Source: JAOUEA01 sp963762075
GTDB taxonomy: Bacteria > Actinomycetota > UBA4738 > HRBIN12
Assembly: GCA_963762075.1 (NCBI GenBank)
Contig: CAVXJC010000002.1
Span: 1 to 64,000, forward strand
Length of the DNA stretch: 64,000 nt
Direction of reading: 5' to 3'
Shown: piece by piece, positions 45,360 through 53,765 of the stretch
How positions within the stretch are numbered: the first letter of the stretch is position 1
Layout of the letters: every line of letters begins with the position of its first letter
The notes under the pieces: model-generated
Told to the model about the DNA's origin: nothing
What the model saw: the letters and a program-made list of their open reading frames with translations, nothing else
Database searches by the model: none
Position numbers and translations under genes: made by a program

Positions 45360-46382
45360 TCAGATGTCTCGTTCCAACAGCCAGCTCTGGGGGAGGAAGA
45401 GCCGCTCGTACGTTCGGATCGCGTAACGATCGGTCATACCCGAGATGAAATCGGCCACGCGGGTCGCAAGCTCGCCGCGGGCCTCATGGTACTCGGGCGG
45501 CATCTCCCCGGGGTGTTCGATGAAATGCGCGAACAGGTCGCGGATCAGCTTCGTGGCTCGCTCGTGGTCGCCGCGTGCGCTCTCCCGCAGGTAGACCTCG
45601 CTGAACATGAAGTCGCGAAGGACATCGAGCGCGGTGAACACCTCGGACGAGAGCCCGACCTCGTCACGATCGTCGCTGTGGGTGACCAGGTCAGCGACGA
45701 GCGTGTCGATGCGGTCGGAGTGCGTGGCTCCGAGGATCTCGAGGGCGTCGGCCGGCAGCTCTCGCTCGTCGAGGACCCCCGCTCGCACAGAATCGTCGAT
45801 GTCGTGGTTGATGTAGGCGATGCGGTCCGCGAACCGCACGAGCTGGGCCTCGAGTGTCGTCGGCATCGGTGTGGACCATGGGTGGTGCACGATGCCGTCG
45901 CGCACCTCCCACGTGAGGTTCAGTCCGGCACCGTCGTTCTCGAGATGCTCGACGATGCGCAACGACTGCTCGTTGTGACGGAACGGATGGCCAAGCAGCG
46001 GCGTGAGCGCCTGCTCTCCGAGATGGCCGAAGGGGGTGTGACCCAGGTCGTGGCCGAGCGCGATGGCCTCGGTGAGATCCTCATTCAGTCGCAGTGCCCG
46101 GGCGCACGTCCGGGCGATCTGCGAGACGTCGAGGGTGTGTGTCAGCCGGACCCGGTAATGGTCGCCCTGAGGCGCGAGGAAGACCTGCGTCTTGTGTTTG
46201 AGCCGCCGGAACGCCTTGCAGTGCAAGATGCGATCGCGATCACGCTGGAAGACGGTGCGGATGCGATCGTGAGGCTCCTCACGGTCGCGTCCTTTGGTCT
46301 CCGCGGCGAGCACCGCTCTCGGCGACAGCACCTCGCGCTCGAGCTGCTCGGTGCGTTCGCGGGGGGTCGGCGGTGCGCTCAC
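45360..46382 (-). CDS. dgt: dGTP triphosphohydrolase-like protein
   Basis: 340 aa from GTG 46382 (VSAPPTPRERTEQLEREVLS). HD-domain metal motif GHDLGHTPFGH is preceded by HTLDVSQIARTCARAL. The N-terminal motif is DRDRILHCKAFRRLKHKTQV. The length and order are those of the deoxyguanosinetriphosphate triphosphohydrolase-like family, which hydrolyses dNTP to deoxynucleoside and triphosphate. The frame is open to 46532, but that part lacks a match, so the GTG is preferred. It lies next to dnaG, as in many actinobacteria. Confidence 0.93.
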   Translation of the reverse strand: MSAPPTPRERTEQLEREVLSPRAVLAAETKGRDREEPHDRIRTVFQRDRDRILHCKAFRRLKHKTQVFLAPQGDHYRVRLTHTLDVSQIARTCARALRLNEDLTEAIALGHDLGHTPFGHLGEQALTPLLGHPFRHNEQSLRIVEHLENDGAGLNLTWEVRDGIVHHPWSTPMPTTLEAQLVRFADRIAYINHDIDDSVRAGVLDERELPADALEILGATHSDRIDTLVADLVTHSDDRDEVGLSSEVFTALDVLRDFMFSEVYLRESARGDHERATKLIRDLFAHFIEHPGEMPPEYHEARGELATRVADFISGMTDRYAIRTYERLFLPQSWLLERDI

Positions 46383-46438
46383 GCGCCCATCGTAGCGGTG
46401 TCGCCCGACAGTCTCGGTGGGAAGCCGGTGCGGAGGCT

Positions 46439-47047
46439 CTAACCCCCCACGACCCGGTAATAGAGGTAGGCGATCGTCTCGCGCATGTATCCCGACAGGC
46501 GCGTCTCCTCGGTGCGTGCGGCTGACGTCCACGTGGCCGAGGCGTGGCCCTCGATGCCGAGGTCGGAGGCCATGCGCTCGATGCGCGCGTTGTGCCAGGG
46601 GTCGGAGACGAGGAACGCGCTCGACAGCTCGCGGTCTCGCATCGCACGAGCGGCGGCGCGAAGGCTCGTGTACGACGAGCTGCCCAGTGGAAGGGCGACG
46701 ACGGAGTCCGCCGGCACGCCTCGCCCGATCAGGTAGTCGCGTCCGGCCTCGGCCTCGGTCGTGCGGTCGCCTGGTCGGTTCGCCCCCAGCACGAAGACGA
46801 GGGCCGCGCGATCCTGTTCGTAGAGCAGCGCCGCATGGTCGAGACGCCCTTCGAATACCGGAGAAGGGGTGCCGTCGTACTGGGCCGCGCCGAGCACGAC
46901 GATCGCATCGACCCGCTCGAGGTCGCTGGCATCGTCGTGGTGCGCCTCACGCCACACGGCGACCGCGCTGTAGACCACGGCCCCCACAGCGAGCGCCACG
47001 ACGAGGCCGACGAGGCTGAGAACTGGGTGTCGACGGAGGAGGCGCAC
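46439..47047 (-). CDS. YdcF/SanA-type DUF218 membrane protein
   Basis: 202 aa. A membrane helix lies at residues 10-30 (VLSLVGLVVALAVGAVVYSA). The DUF218 core is VDAIVVLGAAQYDGTPSPVF, LVFVLGANRPGDRTTEAEA, SSSYTSLRAAARAM, and the loop VSDPWHNARIERM. SanA/YdcF proteins act in envelope barrier function or bind nucleotide sugars, and their enzymatic role is not settled. It is followed by a lipoprotein and two secreted proteins on the same strand. Confidence 0.88.
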   Translation of the reverse strand: MRLLRRHPVLSLVGLVVALAVGAVVYSAVAVWREAHHDDASDLERVDAIVVLGAAQYDGTPSPVFEGRLDHAALLYEQDRAALVFVLGANRPGDRTTEAEAGRDYLIGRGVPADSVVALPLGSSSYTSLRAAARAMRDRELSSAFLVSDPWHNARIERMASDLGIEGHASATWTSAARTEETRLSGYMRETIAYLYYRVVGG

Positions 47048-47086
47048 CAGTCAAGGCTACGCCTCCCCCGCCGACCGCTCGTCAGC

Positions 47087-47467
47087 TCAGTCCGTGCACA
47101 CGATCGTCACTGGCGCTGTGAACATGACCTGTTCACCCGCATCGGCCATGATCCGCTCGACTTCGCCGGCCGAATCACCTACCGCGCCGATGAGGTATCC
47201 GGCTTCCAGCTCGGGGGGCAGGCCCTCGAAGCAGTCGACCGGCGACACGACGAGCGCCCGGCCGAGGGGGTCGCGGAGCTGCTCGGTCAGTTCGCTGAGG
47301 TCGTCGGCGAAGGGCGCCACCTCGGCCACCGCGAGCCAGCGCCCACCACCGATCGAGACAGCCGCCGAAGCATCGGGCGACCGGTCGCCAGGCCCATCTG
47401 CCTGCGCGCACGCCGCCGTGAACAGCGGCGCGGCGAGGAGCGGCAGCAGCACCTTCGTGAACCTCAT
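47087..47467 (-). CDS. Small lipoprotein
   Basis: 126 aa from ATG 47467. The signal ends in the lipobox LFTAAC and is followed by a Ser/Asp-rich linker. The globular part (WLAVAEVAPFADDLSELTEQ, then AGYLIGAVGDSAGEVERIMA) ends ITIVCTD-like with two further Cys. No family recognised. It lies eight bases after the propeller-like gene at 48783-47476 and is probably co-transcribed with it. Confidence 0.6.
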   Translation of the reverse strand: MRFTKVLLPLLAAPLFTAACAQADGPGDRSPDASAAVSIGGGRWLAVAEVAPFADDLSELTEQLRDPLGRALVVSPVDCFEGLPPELEAGYLIGAVGDSAGEVERIMADAGEQVMFTAPVTIVCTD

Positions 47468-47475
47468 CGGCCCGC

Positions 47476-48783
47476 TCACGGCGTGACGATCCAGCTGTTC
47501 GGGGCGAACTCCGGCAGCCTGCTGCGGAACTCCGCCATGGCAACGGTCGGATCGGCGTCGTCGGGCAGATGCAGGAGCGCCCCGAAGACGCCGGGCTTGA
47601 TTGCCGATGGCGCGATCGACGAGTCGACCACGTCGACCTGCGACGAGGGGAAGGCAGCCCTGATGGCGTGGGCGACCCCGGCCGCCTCGGCCGACGTCAC
47701 GAAGTCGCCGACGATCACCGCGATCTCCTCGGTGTGACTCGGAGCCGAGGGTGCGAGCTCGGGCCAGTCGCCCCTCGGTGGCACGTTGTGCCCCGTGCCC
47801 GCGCGGCGATCGGGATCGACGACATCGAGCGGGTCGGTCATGATCGAACCGCAGCCGATCTCGCGCACACCCCCGGGCCCATCGAGCGCGATGATCTGAC
47901 GTCCGGTTGCGGCATCGGGAACGTTCCACACGAGCTTCGAGCCACGTGAGCCGGCGAGATAGCGCTCCCCGGGAAGGCGATCCACCCGTCGCACGACGCC
48001 GTGATCGAGCTTCCAGAGCTCGAACCGGGGCGGGCGAGAAGCAGATCCACGCCCGGACACCTTGACGAAATGCACGGTGCCCGCATGCACGATCGGCGTG
48101 CGCACCGTCACCCACCGGTCGGTCCCCGCCGTGAAGGTCGTCAACCGCCGCCATCCGCGACCGTCGAGCCGGGTCACCCAGAGGTTGCCCAGCCGCTCGC
48201 CCTCTGGCACCTCTGCGGTCGGCGGCATCGACACGACAGCCGCCACCCTTCTCGCCGAGACGAACACGGGCGAGAAGAGCGTGGCGCCTTCGACCGGGGA
48301 CGCCAGCCGGCGAACACGACCGCTGCCGGCGTCGAGCACCGCGATCGACGATCCCGTCGCCCAGGCCAGGTCACCTCGAGACGACCAGGCAGGGTGGGTG
48401 ACCTCACCATGCTGCCGCAGTCGTCTCGTACCTTCAGGCGTCACCACGATGACTTCGTCGTCTCCCACGCGATCGACGACGTACGCGGTTCCTGCGTCCG
48501 CCGATACGGCGATGTGTTTGACGATAGAACCAGCGGAAACCCCGGCGGGCTCCGATGATCGGTCCGCAGACAGGGACACGAGTCCATTTCGGGTCACGGC
48601 CCACAGCCCATCAGGCCTCGCGAGCCGCGTCGACAGCTCGGAGGCGAAGGAGTGCACGCCCTCACATCCAGGGGACCCAGCTGCGCGCACCGACGCGACC
48701 GGCACGCCGGTCGCCCGGCCACTCACGAGACCCGCAGCCGCCGACGCGAGCGCAACGGCGGTGATCACGACCTTCCGCACCAT
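47476..48783 (-). CDS. Secreted beta-propeller-like protein
   Basis: 435 aa. The signal is MVRKVVITAVALASAAAGLV with a probable cut near GRA-TG. Blade-like repeats follow: GLVSLSADRSSEPAGV, HIAVSADAGTAYVVDRVGDD, HPAWSSRGDLAWATGSSIAV, NLWVTRLDGRGWRRLT. The last 100 residues (SHTEEIAVIVGDFVTSAEAA) look like a separate alpha/beta domain, similar to an LytR-C / SPOR-type fold. It is a predicted extracytoplasmic protein with no recognised enzyme motif. It is in a run with the lipoprotein, the M15 peptidase and the DUF218 protein. Confidence 0.7.
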   Translation of the reverse strand: MVRKVVITAVALASAAAGLVSGRATGVPVASVRAAGSPGCEGVHSFASELSTRLARPDGLWAVTRNGLVSLSADRSSEPAGVSAGSIVKHIAVSADAGTAYVVDRVGDDEVIVVTPEGTRRLRQHGEVTHPAWSSRGDLAWATGSSIAVLDAGSGRVRRLASPVEGATLFSPVFVSARRVAAVVSMPPTAEVPEGERLGNLWVTRLDGRGWRRLTTFTAGTDRWVTVRTPIVHAGTVHFVKVSGRGSASRPPRFELWKLDHGVVRRVDRLPGERYLAGSRGSKLVWNVPDAATGRQIIALDGPGGVREIGCGSIMTDPLDVVDPDRRAGTGHNVPPRGDWPELAPSAPSHTEEIAVIVGDFVTSAEAAGVAHAIRAAFPSSQVDVVDSSIAPSAIKPGVFGALLHLPDDADPTVAMAEFRSRLPEFAPNSWIVTP

Positions 48784-48807
48784 GAAGACCTCCTCGTTGA
48801 TGGTCGA

Positions 48808-49419
48808 TCAATAGTTGGTGACGTACTGGAAGTGCATGGGATCGGGATTGCTCCAATTGAGCCCCCAGTAGAAGCGGTGCCCTGGACTGGCACCGCGCCA
48901 CACGTCGGGGATGTACGTGCCGTAGTTCACACCGTCCCAACCGCGGCCGTTCCAGAAGTCCTGACCACGGAAGTTCCGCATCCAGTTCGTGTCGACCGCG
49001 GCGCCCCACGCGTGCACCGACCACGACGTCGATCCGTCGATCAGCCGGCAGTTGTAGGCGCCGATGCCCGGGTACAGCGCGTTGTCTCGATGCGCGGCAT
49101 CGATGTGGTTGCGCACGTTGAACCCGATGTTGCGAGCGAGGTACGTGTGGTACTCGACGTAGGCGCCGGAGCCGTCGCTCGTGTTCGCGTGCGGCCACCA
49201 GCTCCTGGCGTTGTTCGACCTGCTGTTGCAGTGCTCGCCGAGCGTGGCGATCAGCTCGGACAGCCCATTCGGACGAGGCGGAACACCTTGCTTCGAATGA
49301 TCGTGCGTCCAGCCGGACATGTGGCCCGCAAGCGCAGCCGATCCAGCGAACAGCGAGACGCCGACGACAACCGTGAGGGCGAGGAACGCGGCCCTGGAGC
49401 GGACCGATGCGACGACCAT
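48808..49419 (-). CDS. Secreted M15-type (VanY-like) peptidoglycan peptidase
   Basis: 203 aa from ATG 49419, which has AGGAGG eight bases upstream. The signal is AFLALTVVVGVSLFAGSAAL, cut near ALA-GH. Conserved metal residues of the M15 fold are present: STSWSVHAWGAAVDTNW (His and Asp ligands) and PDPMHFQYV (third His). Such enzymes are D-Ala-D-Ala carboxypeptidases or L-Ala-D-Glu endopeptidases of peptidoglycan. The start region lies in a hairpin (49425-49448) that pairs with the ribosome binding site. Confidence 0.8.
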   Translation of the reverse strand: MVVASVRSRAAFLALTVVVGVSLFAGSAALAGHMSGWTHDHSKQGVPPRPNGLSELIATLGEHCNSRSNNARSWWPHANTSDGSGAYVEYHTYLARNIGFNVRNHIDAAHRDNALYPGIGAYNCRLIDGSTSWSVHAWGAAVDTNWMRNFRGQDFWNGRGWDGVNYGTYIPDVWRGASPGHRFYWGLNWSNPDPMHFQYVTNY

Positions 49420-49424
49420 GCGCA

Positions 49425-49448
49425 CCACCTCCTGCGCGGGGGAGGTGG
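49425..49448 (-). promoter_or_regulatory. Hairpin masking the ribosome binding site of the M15 gene
   Basis: On the mRNA strand, CCACCTCC pairs perfectly with GGAGGTGG across an eight-base loop. The right arm contains the AGGAGG ribosome site for ATG 49419. When folded, the ribosome site is paired. This suggests control at translation, for example by temperature or by translation upstream. Confidence 0.55.
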
Positions 49449-49595
49449 GAGGAGGGCCGACGCTACATGGGTCGCGGCCTCAGAACCGTGACGAGGGTCA
49501 CACCGGAAGCGAGAACGCTTGCGTCGTCACGCACGTCAGGCCGAACTCGGGTCGATGTTCTGGCCCGTGAACCCCGGTCGAGGAAAGGCCGCCTC

Positions 49596-52298
49596 CTACC
49601 TGGAGGTCATTTGGACATCGCCGGCAGCGGCGGCCTGGCCGGCCGCGAGGCGCGCGGTTTCCACCCGGAACGGCGAGCAGCTCACATAGTCGAGCCCGAG
49701 CTCGTGACAGAAGGCAACGCTCGAGGGGTCACCGCCGTGCTCACCGCAGATGCCAAGGTGCAGCTCGGGGTTCGCTGCTCTCCCGTCCTCGACCGCCGTA
49801 CGCATGAGCGCTCCTACGCCGGCGCGGTCGATGGTGACGAAGGGGTTCGCCGGAACGAGCTTGCGTTCCTCGTACATGCCGACGAACTTGCCGATGTCGT
49901 CGCGGCTGAAGCCGAACGCCGTCTGCGTGAGATCGTTCGTGCCGAACGAGAAGAACTCGGCCGACCCGGCGATCTCACCGGCGGTGACTGCCGCCCGCGG
50001 GAGCTCGATCATCGTGCCCCACTCGAGATGGCTGAGCTCGACGCCCTCGCGGCCGAGGATCTCGTTCGCCACCGGTTCGAGCTCCGCGCGCATCTGCGTC
50101 AGCTCTGGGGCTGTCGCGACGAGCGGGATCATGATCTCAGCCCTCGGGTCTCCGCCTTCCCGCTTGACGAGCACAGCCGCCTCGACGATCGCACGCACCT
50201 GCATCGCGTAGAGCCCGGGCTTGACGATGCCCAGACGAACTCCACGGAGCCCGAGCATCGGGTTCATCTCGTGGAGCTCGTTCACCTTCTGCAACACCCG
50301 CTCCTGCTCGGCGACATCGTCGCCCTTCGCCTTGCCGAGCGCGACGGCGACAGCGAGCTCGACCTGGTCGGGGAGGAACTCATGCAGCGGTGGATCGAGC
50401 AGGCGCACCGTGACCGGCAGCCCGCTCATCGCGGTGAAGATTCCGACGAAGTCGTCTCGCTGCAGCGGCAAGAGCGTCTCGTACGCGGCCTGCTCCTCGT
50501 CGGAGCTCTCGGCGAAGATCATCTGGCGCACCGCCATGACGCGTTCCTCGCCGAGGAACATGTGCTCCGTGCGGCAGAGACCGATGCCCTCCGCGCCGCG
50601 CTCACGGGCGTTCGTCGACTGCTCAGGAGTGTCGGCGTTGGCTCGCACCCTGAGCGTCCGGCGATCGTCGGCAACCCGCATGATCCGCTCGAACGCGCGC
50701 CAGAGCGGCTCTTCACGCGCGTCCTGGTCGCCTTGACGCGCCTTCTCGAGCAGCGATTCCTCGAGCGGAAGTGCTCCGGCGAACACGCGACCCGTGAACC
50801 CGTCGATCGTGATCGTCTCGCCTTCGCGCACCTTGGTGCCGTTGGCCGCGAACTCGCCGTCGGCGACCCGGAGCTTGATCGCGTCGGCCCCGCAGACAGC
50901 CGGGATCCCCTCACCTCGGGCGACCACGGCGGCGTGCGAGTTCGTGCCACCGGCACTCGTCAAGATGCCCTGCGCGGCGATCATGCCGTGGTAGTCGTCG
51001 GGAGTGGTCTCGCGCCGGACGAGGATGACCTTCTCCCCCGCCTGACCGCGCGCCTGCGCCTCGTCTGCGGTGAACACCACGGCGCCGATCGCCGCGCCGG
51101 GCGAGGCGTTGAGCCCTCTGGCGATGGGCGTCTCGCGCTCGGCGGCCTTCGCGTCGATGCGCCGCTTGAACAGCTCCTCGAGCCGGTTCGCGTCGACGCG
51201 GAGCAGCGCCTCGCTCTCGTCGATCAAGTCCTCTTCCAGCATGTCGTGGGCCATGACCCACTCGCCGAAGGCGGTGCGCTTGCCGACCCGCGTCTGCAGG
51301 ATCCAGAGACTCCCCTTCTCGATCGTGAACTCGATGTCGCACATGTCGCGGTAGTGGTTCTCGAGCGTGGTCATGACCTCACGGAGCCCCGCGTACGACT
51401 CGGGATCGACCCGCTCGAGGTCGGCGAGCGGCAGCGTGTTGCGGATGCCCGCCACGACGTCCTCGCCCTGTGCGTTGCCGAGGTAGTCACCGTAGGGAAC
51501 CTTCTCGCCGGTCGACGGGTCTCGCGTGAACGCCACCCCGGTCCCGGAGTCGTCGCCTCGGTTGCCGAACACCATCGACTGCACGTTCACAGCGGTCCCG
51601 AGCGAGTCGCTGATCTTGTTCTGGCGCCGGTAGTCGATCGCGCGCTTGCCGTTCCAGCTCCTGAAGACGGCCTCGATGGCCAGCCGCATCTGATCGCGAG
51701 GGTCGAGGGGGAAGTCCTGCCCCGTGTGCTCGTGGTAGATGCCCAGGAACTCACCCGTCAGCTGCTCGAGGTCGTCGGCATCGAGATCGGTATCGGTCGC
51801 GTCAGGGCTCTTGCGTTCCTTAGCCTTCTCGAGCGCGTGCTCGAACGCGTCGCCCGGCACGTCCATGACGATCTTCCCGAACATCTGGATGAAGCGCCGG
51901 AACGCGTCGCGAGCGAACCGCAGGTCTCCGCCCGACTGCTCGGCCAAGCCCTTCATCGACTCCTCGTTGAGCCCGAGGTTCAGGACCGTGTCCATCATGC
52001 CCGGCATCGAGAACTTGGCGCCGGACCTGACGCTCACGAGCAGGGGGTCGGATGGATCGCCGAGGCGCTTGCTCATCGACGACTCCAGGCTCTGCACGTG
52101 CTGCTCGACCTCGTCGATCAAGCCGTCGGGGAAGCCGCCCTCGGACAGGTAGGCGAGGCAGGCTTCGGTCGTGATCGTGAATCCGTGCGGGACCGGCAGG
52201 TCCATGTTCGTCATCTCGGCGAGGTTCGCGCCCTTGCCGCCGAGCAGGTCCTTCATGTCCTTGTTGCCTTCAGGGAAGTCGTAGACGTACTTGGTCAC
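49596..52298 (-). CDS. ppdK: Pyruvate, phosphate dikinase
   Basis: 900 aa, the full length of bacterial PPDK. The N-terminal nucleotide-binding domain starts MTKYVYDFPEGNKDMKDLLG with GKGANLAEM. The phospho-His domain carries GGTNSHAAVVARGEGIP with the catalytic His near residue 450. The C-terminal TIM-barrel has EGIGLCRTEHMFLGEERV, GIVKPGLYAMQVRAI, and the end GICGEHGGDPSSVAFCHELG with the catalytic Cys. It interconverts pyruvate and phosphoenolpyruvate. No PPDK regulatory protein gene is adjacent. It is monocistronic. Confidence 0.97.
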   Translation of the reverse strand: MTKYVYDFPEGNKDMKDLLGGKGANLAEMTNMDLPVPHGFTITTEACLAYLSEGGFPDGLIDEVEQHVQSLESSMSKRLGDPSDPLLVSVRSGAKFSMPGMMDTVLNLGLNEESMKGLAEQSGGDLRFARDAFRRFIQMFGKIVMDVPGDAFEHALEKAKERKSPDATDTDLDADDLEQLTGEFLGIYHEHTGQDFPLDPRDQMRLAIEAVFRSWNGKRAIDYRRQNKISDSLGTAVNVQSMVFGNRGDDSGTGVAFTRDPSTGEKVPYGDYLGNAQGEDVVAGIRNTLPLADLERVDPESYAGLREVMTTLENHYRDMCDIEFTIEKGSLWILQTRVGKRTAFGEWVMAHDMLEEDLIDESEALLRVDANRLEELFKRRIDAKAAERETPIARGLNASPGAAIGAVVFTADEAQARGQAGEKVILVRRETTPDDYHGMIAAQGILTSAGGTNSHAAVVARGEGIPAVCGADAIKLRVADGEFAANGTKVREGETITIDGFTGRVFAGALPLEESLLEKARQGDQDAREEPLWRAFERIMRVADDRRTLRVRANADTPEQSTNARERGAEGIGLCRTEHMFLGEERVMAVRQMIFAESSDEEQAAYETLLPLQRDDFVGIFTAMSGLPVTVRLLDPPLHEFLPDQVELAVAVALGKAKGDDVAEQERVLQKVNELHEMNPMLGLRGVRLGIVKPGLYAMQVRAIVEAAVLVKREGGDPRAEIMIPLVATAPELTQMRAELEPVANEILGREGVELSHLEWGTMIELPRAAVTAGEIAGSAEFFSFGTNDLTQTAFGFSRDDIGKFVGMYEERKLVPANPFVTIDRAGVGALMRTAVEDGRAANPELHLGICGEHGGDPSSVAFCHELGLDYVSCSPFRVETARLAAGQAAAAGDVQMTSR

Positions 52299-52394
52299 GG
52301 CATGCCTCCGGCGCGGTTCGAACGGTTCGGAGGTGCCAGTCTACGGCCGAGAAGCGACGGCTCCGCGGAAGCTCAGAAGCACCCTCCGCGCACG

Positions 52395-52484
52395 ATGGGA
52401 CCGTCGGGCGGATCAGTTCTCGTGGACACGTCGACGTGGATCGACTTCCTCCGCGGGAACGAGCGAGCGAGCGCACTGTATCGC
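52395..52484 (+). pseudogene. Remnant of a PIN-domain (VapC-like) toxin
   Basis: Thirty codons encode MGPSGGSVLVDTSTWIDFLR followed by GNERASALYR. This is the N-terminal strand and first metal-binding Asp of a PIN domain (VLVDTSxWIDFLRG). After that the frame has no match to the rest of the fold, and the Rieske gene begins on the other strand. It is a fragment of a toxin gene, with no antitoxin partner seen upstream. Confidence 0.5.
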
Positions 52485-52577
52485 CACGCTCCTCCACGCC
52501 GAGCGTGGCTTCGAGACACACAGAGTTACGGATCGAGCCGGTTGGCCCATTTGCGCCTCGCGCTGCCGGCGGGCACC

Positions 52578-53723
52578 TCACGCCTGCGCGGGCGTGATCT
52601 CCAGTACCTCGGCCATCGCGGTCCAGACCTGGCGATGGAACGCCGAGATCGCGCTCTCCCGCGACGGCATCAGGCGGCCGTGCGGGATCATGTTCGATCG
52701 CAGGCCGGGCTGTTGCGCCTCCATCGCGCGCGCGTCTTCCTGCAGGGTCATGCCGTACATCGCCATCCACTCGTCGATCTCGTTCTGCGAGAGCCCGGGC
52801 GCGGCGTACATCTCGTAGATGTTCGTGAACCGGTCGGGCGCGGTCGGCACGATCACGTGCGTGAAGGCCACGTCGTCGTCCTGCGCCAGGAACGTGAGCG
52901 GCCAGAGGTATGCGAAGCGGAAGCCTCGGTCGCCGTCACGCGGCTCGTGGTGGAAGCGTGACGAGGCCACGTTGTAGTCGGTGAACTGGCAGAGCATCGG
53001 CCCGCGGTTCACGTATTCGTAATCCTCGGGCCCGACCTCGAAGGCGTTGCCGAAGCTTCCGGAGTGGATCGTCGGGCAGTGGTAGCACTCGCACGCGTTC
53101 TCGACGCCGATCTTCCAGTTCGCTGCGACGTCGTATGTCGAGATCTCGTGGAGGGTGAAGCCCGAGAAGTCGAGCCCACGTTCCGCCAAGGTTCCGAGCG
53201 CCGGGAAGGTCTCGGTGAGCGGGACCGCGCTTCGATCCGGGTTCACGAACACGAAGCCGTTCCAGGTGTCGACCGCGACCGGCTCGAGCGCGAACTCTCC
53301 CATGTCGAACGTCGATTCCAGCTCGCACCCGGGCGCCTTGCGCAACCGCCCGTCGAGCTCGTAGGTCCACGCGTGGTAGCCGCATTGCAGCATCCTCTTG
53401 TTGCCGTCGGCCTCGGCGACCGGATAGGCGCGGTGACGGCACACGTTCACGAAGCCATGCAGCTCGCCGTCAAGGTCGCGCGTGAGCACGATCGGGATGT
53501 GGCCTGCGCGCGTCGCCACGATGTCGCCCGCACGCTCGAGCCTGCGAAGCGGCGCCGCGAAGACCCACGACCGAGGAAAGATCTCGTCGAGTTCCAGGTC
53601 GAAGATGCGGCGGTCCCAGTACCAGCGAGCAGGGAACGTGAGGTTGCGCGCGAGCCCGTCTTCCACCGAGGAAGGGTCGATGCCCAGCTCGCGGGCGCGA
53701 TCGGCGTGCATCGAGATCGCCAT
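52578..53723 (-). CDS. Rieske [2Fe-2S] non-heme iron oxygenase, alpha subunit
   Basis: 381 aa from ATG 53723. The Rieske cluster motif is CRHRAYPVAEADG, then MLQCGYHAWTYELDGRLRKA, that is CxH and CxxH. The catalytic domain has ENACECYHCPTIHSGSFG, with the two His of the mononuclear iron centre. Such enzymes hydroxylate or demethylate aromatic or quaternary-amine substrates with electrons from a reductase. No reductase, ferredoxin or beta subunit gene is adjacent. Aromatic hydroxylation or a carnitine/choline-type oxygenase are both possible. Confidence 0.9.
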   Translation of the reverse strand: MAISMHADRARELGIDPSSVEDGLARNLTFPARWYWDRRIFDLELDEIFPRSWVFAAPLRRLERAGDIVATRAGHIPIVLTRDLDGELHGFVNVCRHRAYPVAEADGNKRMLQCGYHAWTYELDGRLRKAPGCELESTFDMGEFALEPVAVDTWNGFVFVNPDRSAVPLTETFPALGTLAERGLDFSGFTLHEISTYDVAANWKIGVENACECYHCPTIHSGSFGNAFEVGPEDYEYVNRGPMLCQFTDYNVASSRFHHEPRDGDRGFRFAYLWPLTFLAQDDDVAFTHVIVPTAPDRFTNIYEMYAAPGLSQNEIDEWMAMYGMTLQEDARAMEAQQPGLRSNMIPHGRLMPSRESAISAFHRQVWTAMAEVLEITPAQA

Positions 53724-53765
53724 CCTGCCAACGCTACCGCAGCAGCGGAGCGATGGGGTACGAAC

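Noticed and set aside
49407..52961. 1184-codon plus-strand open frame
   Set aside because: It is antisense to ppdK, which has full-length conserved motifs. Long antisense frames are expected in GC-rich DNA.
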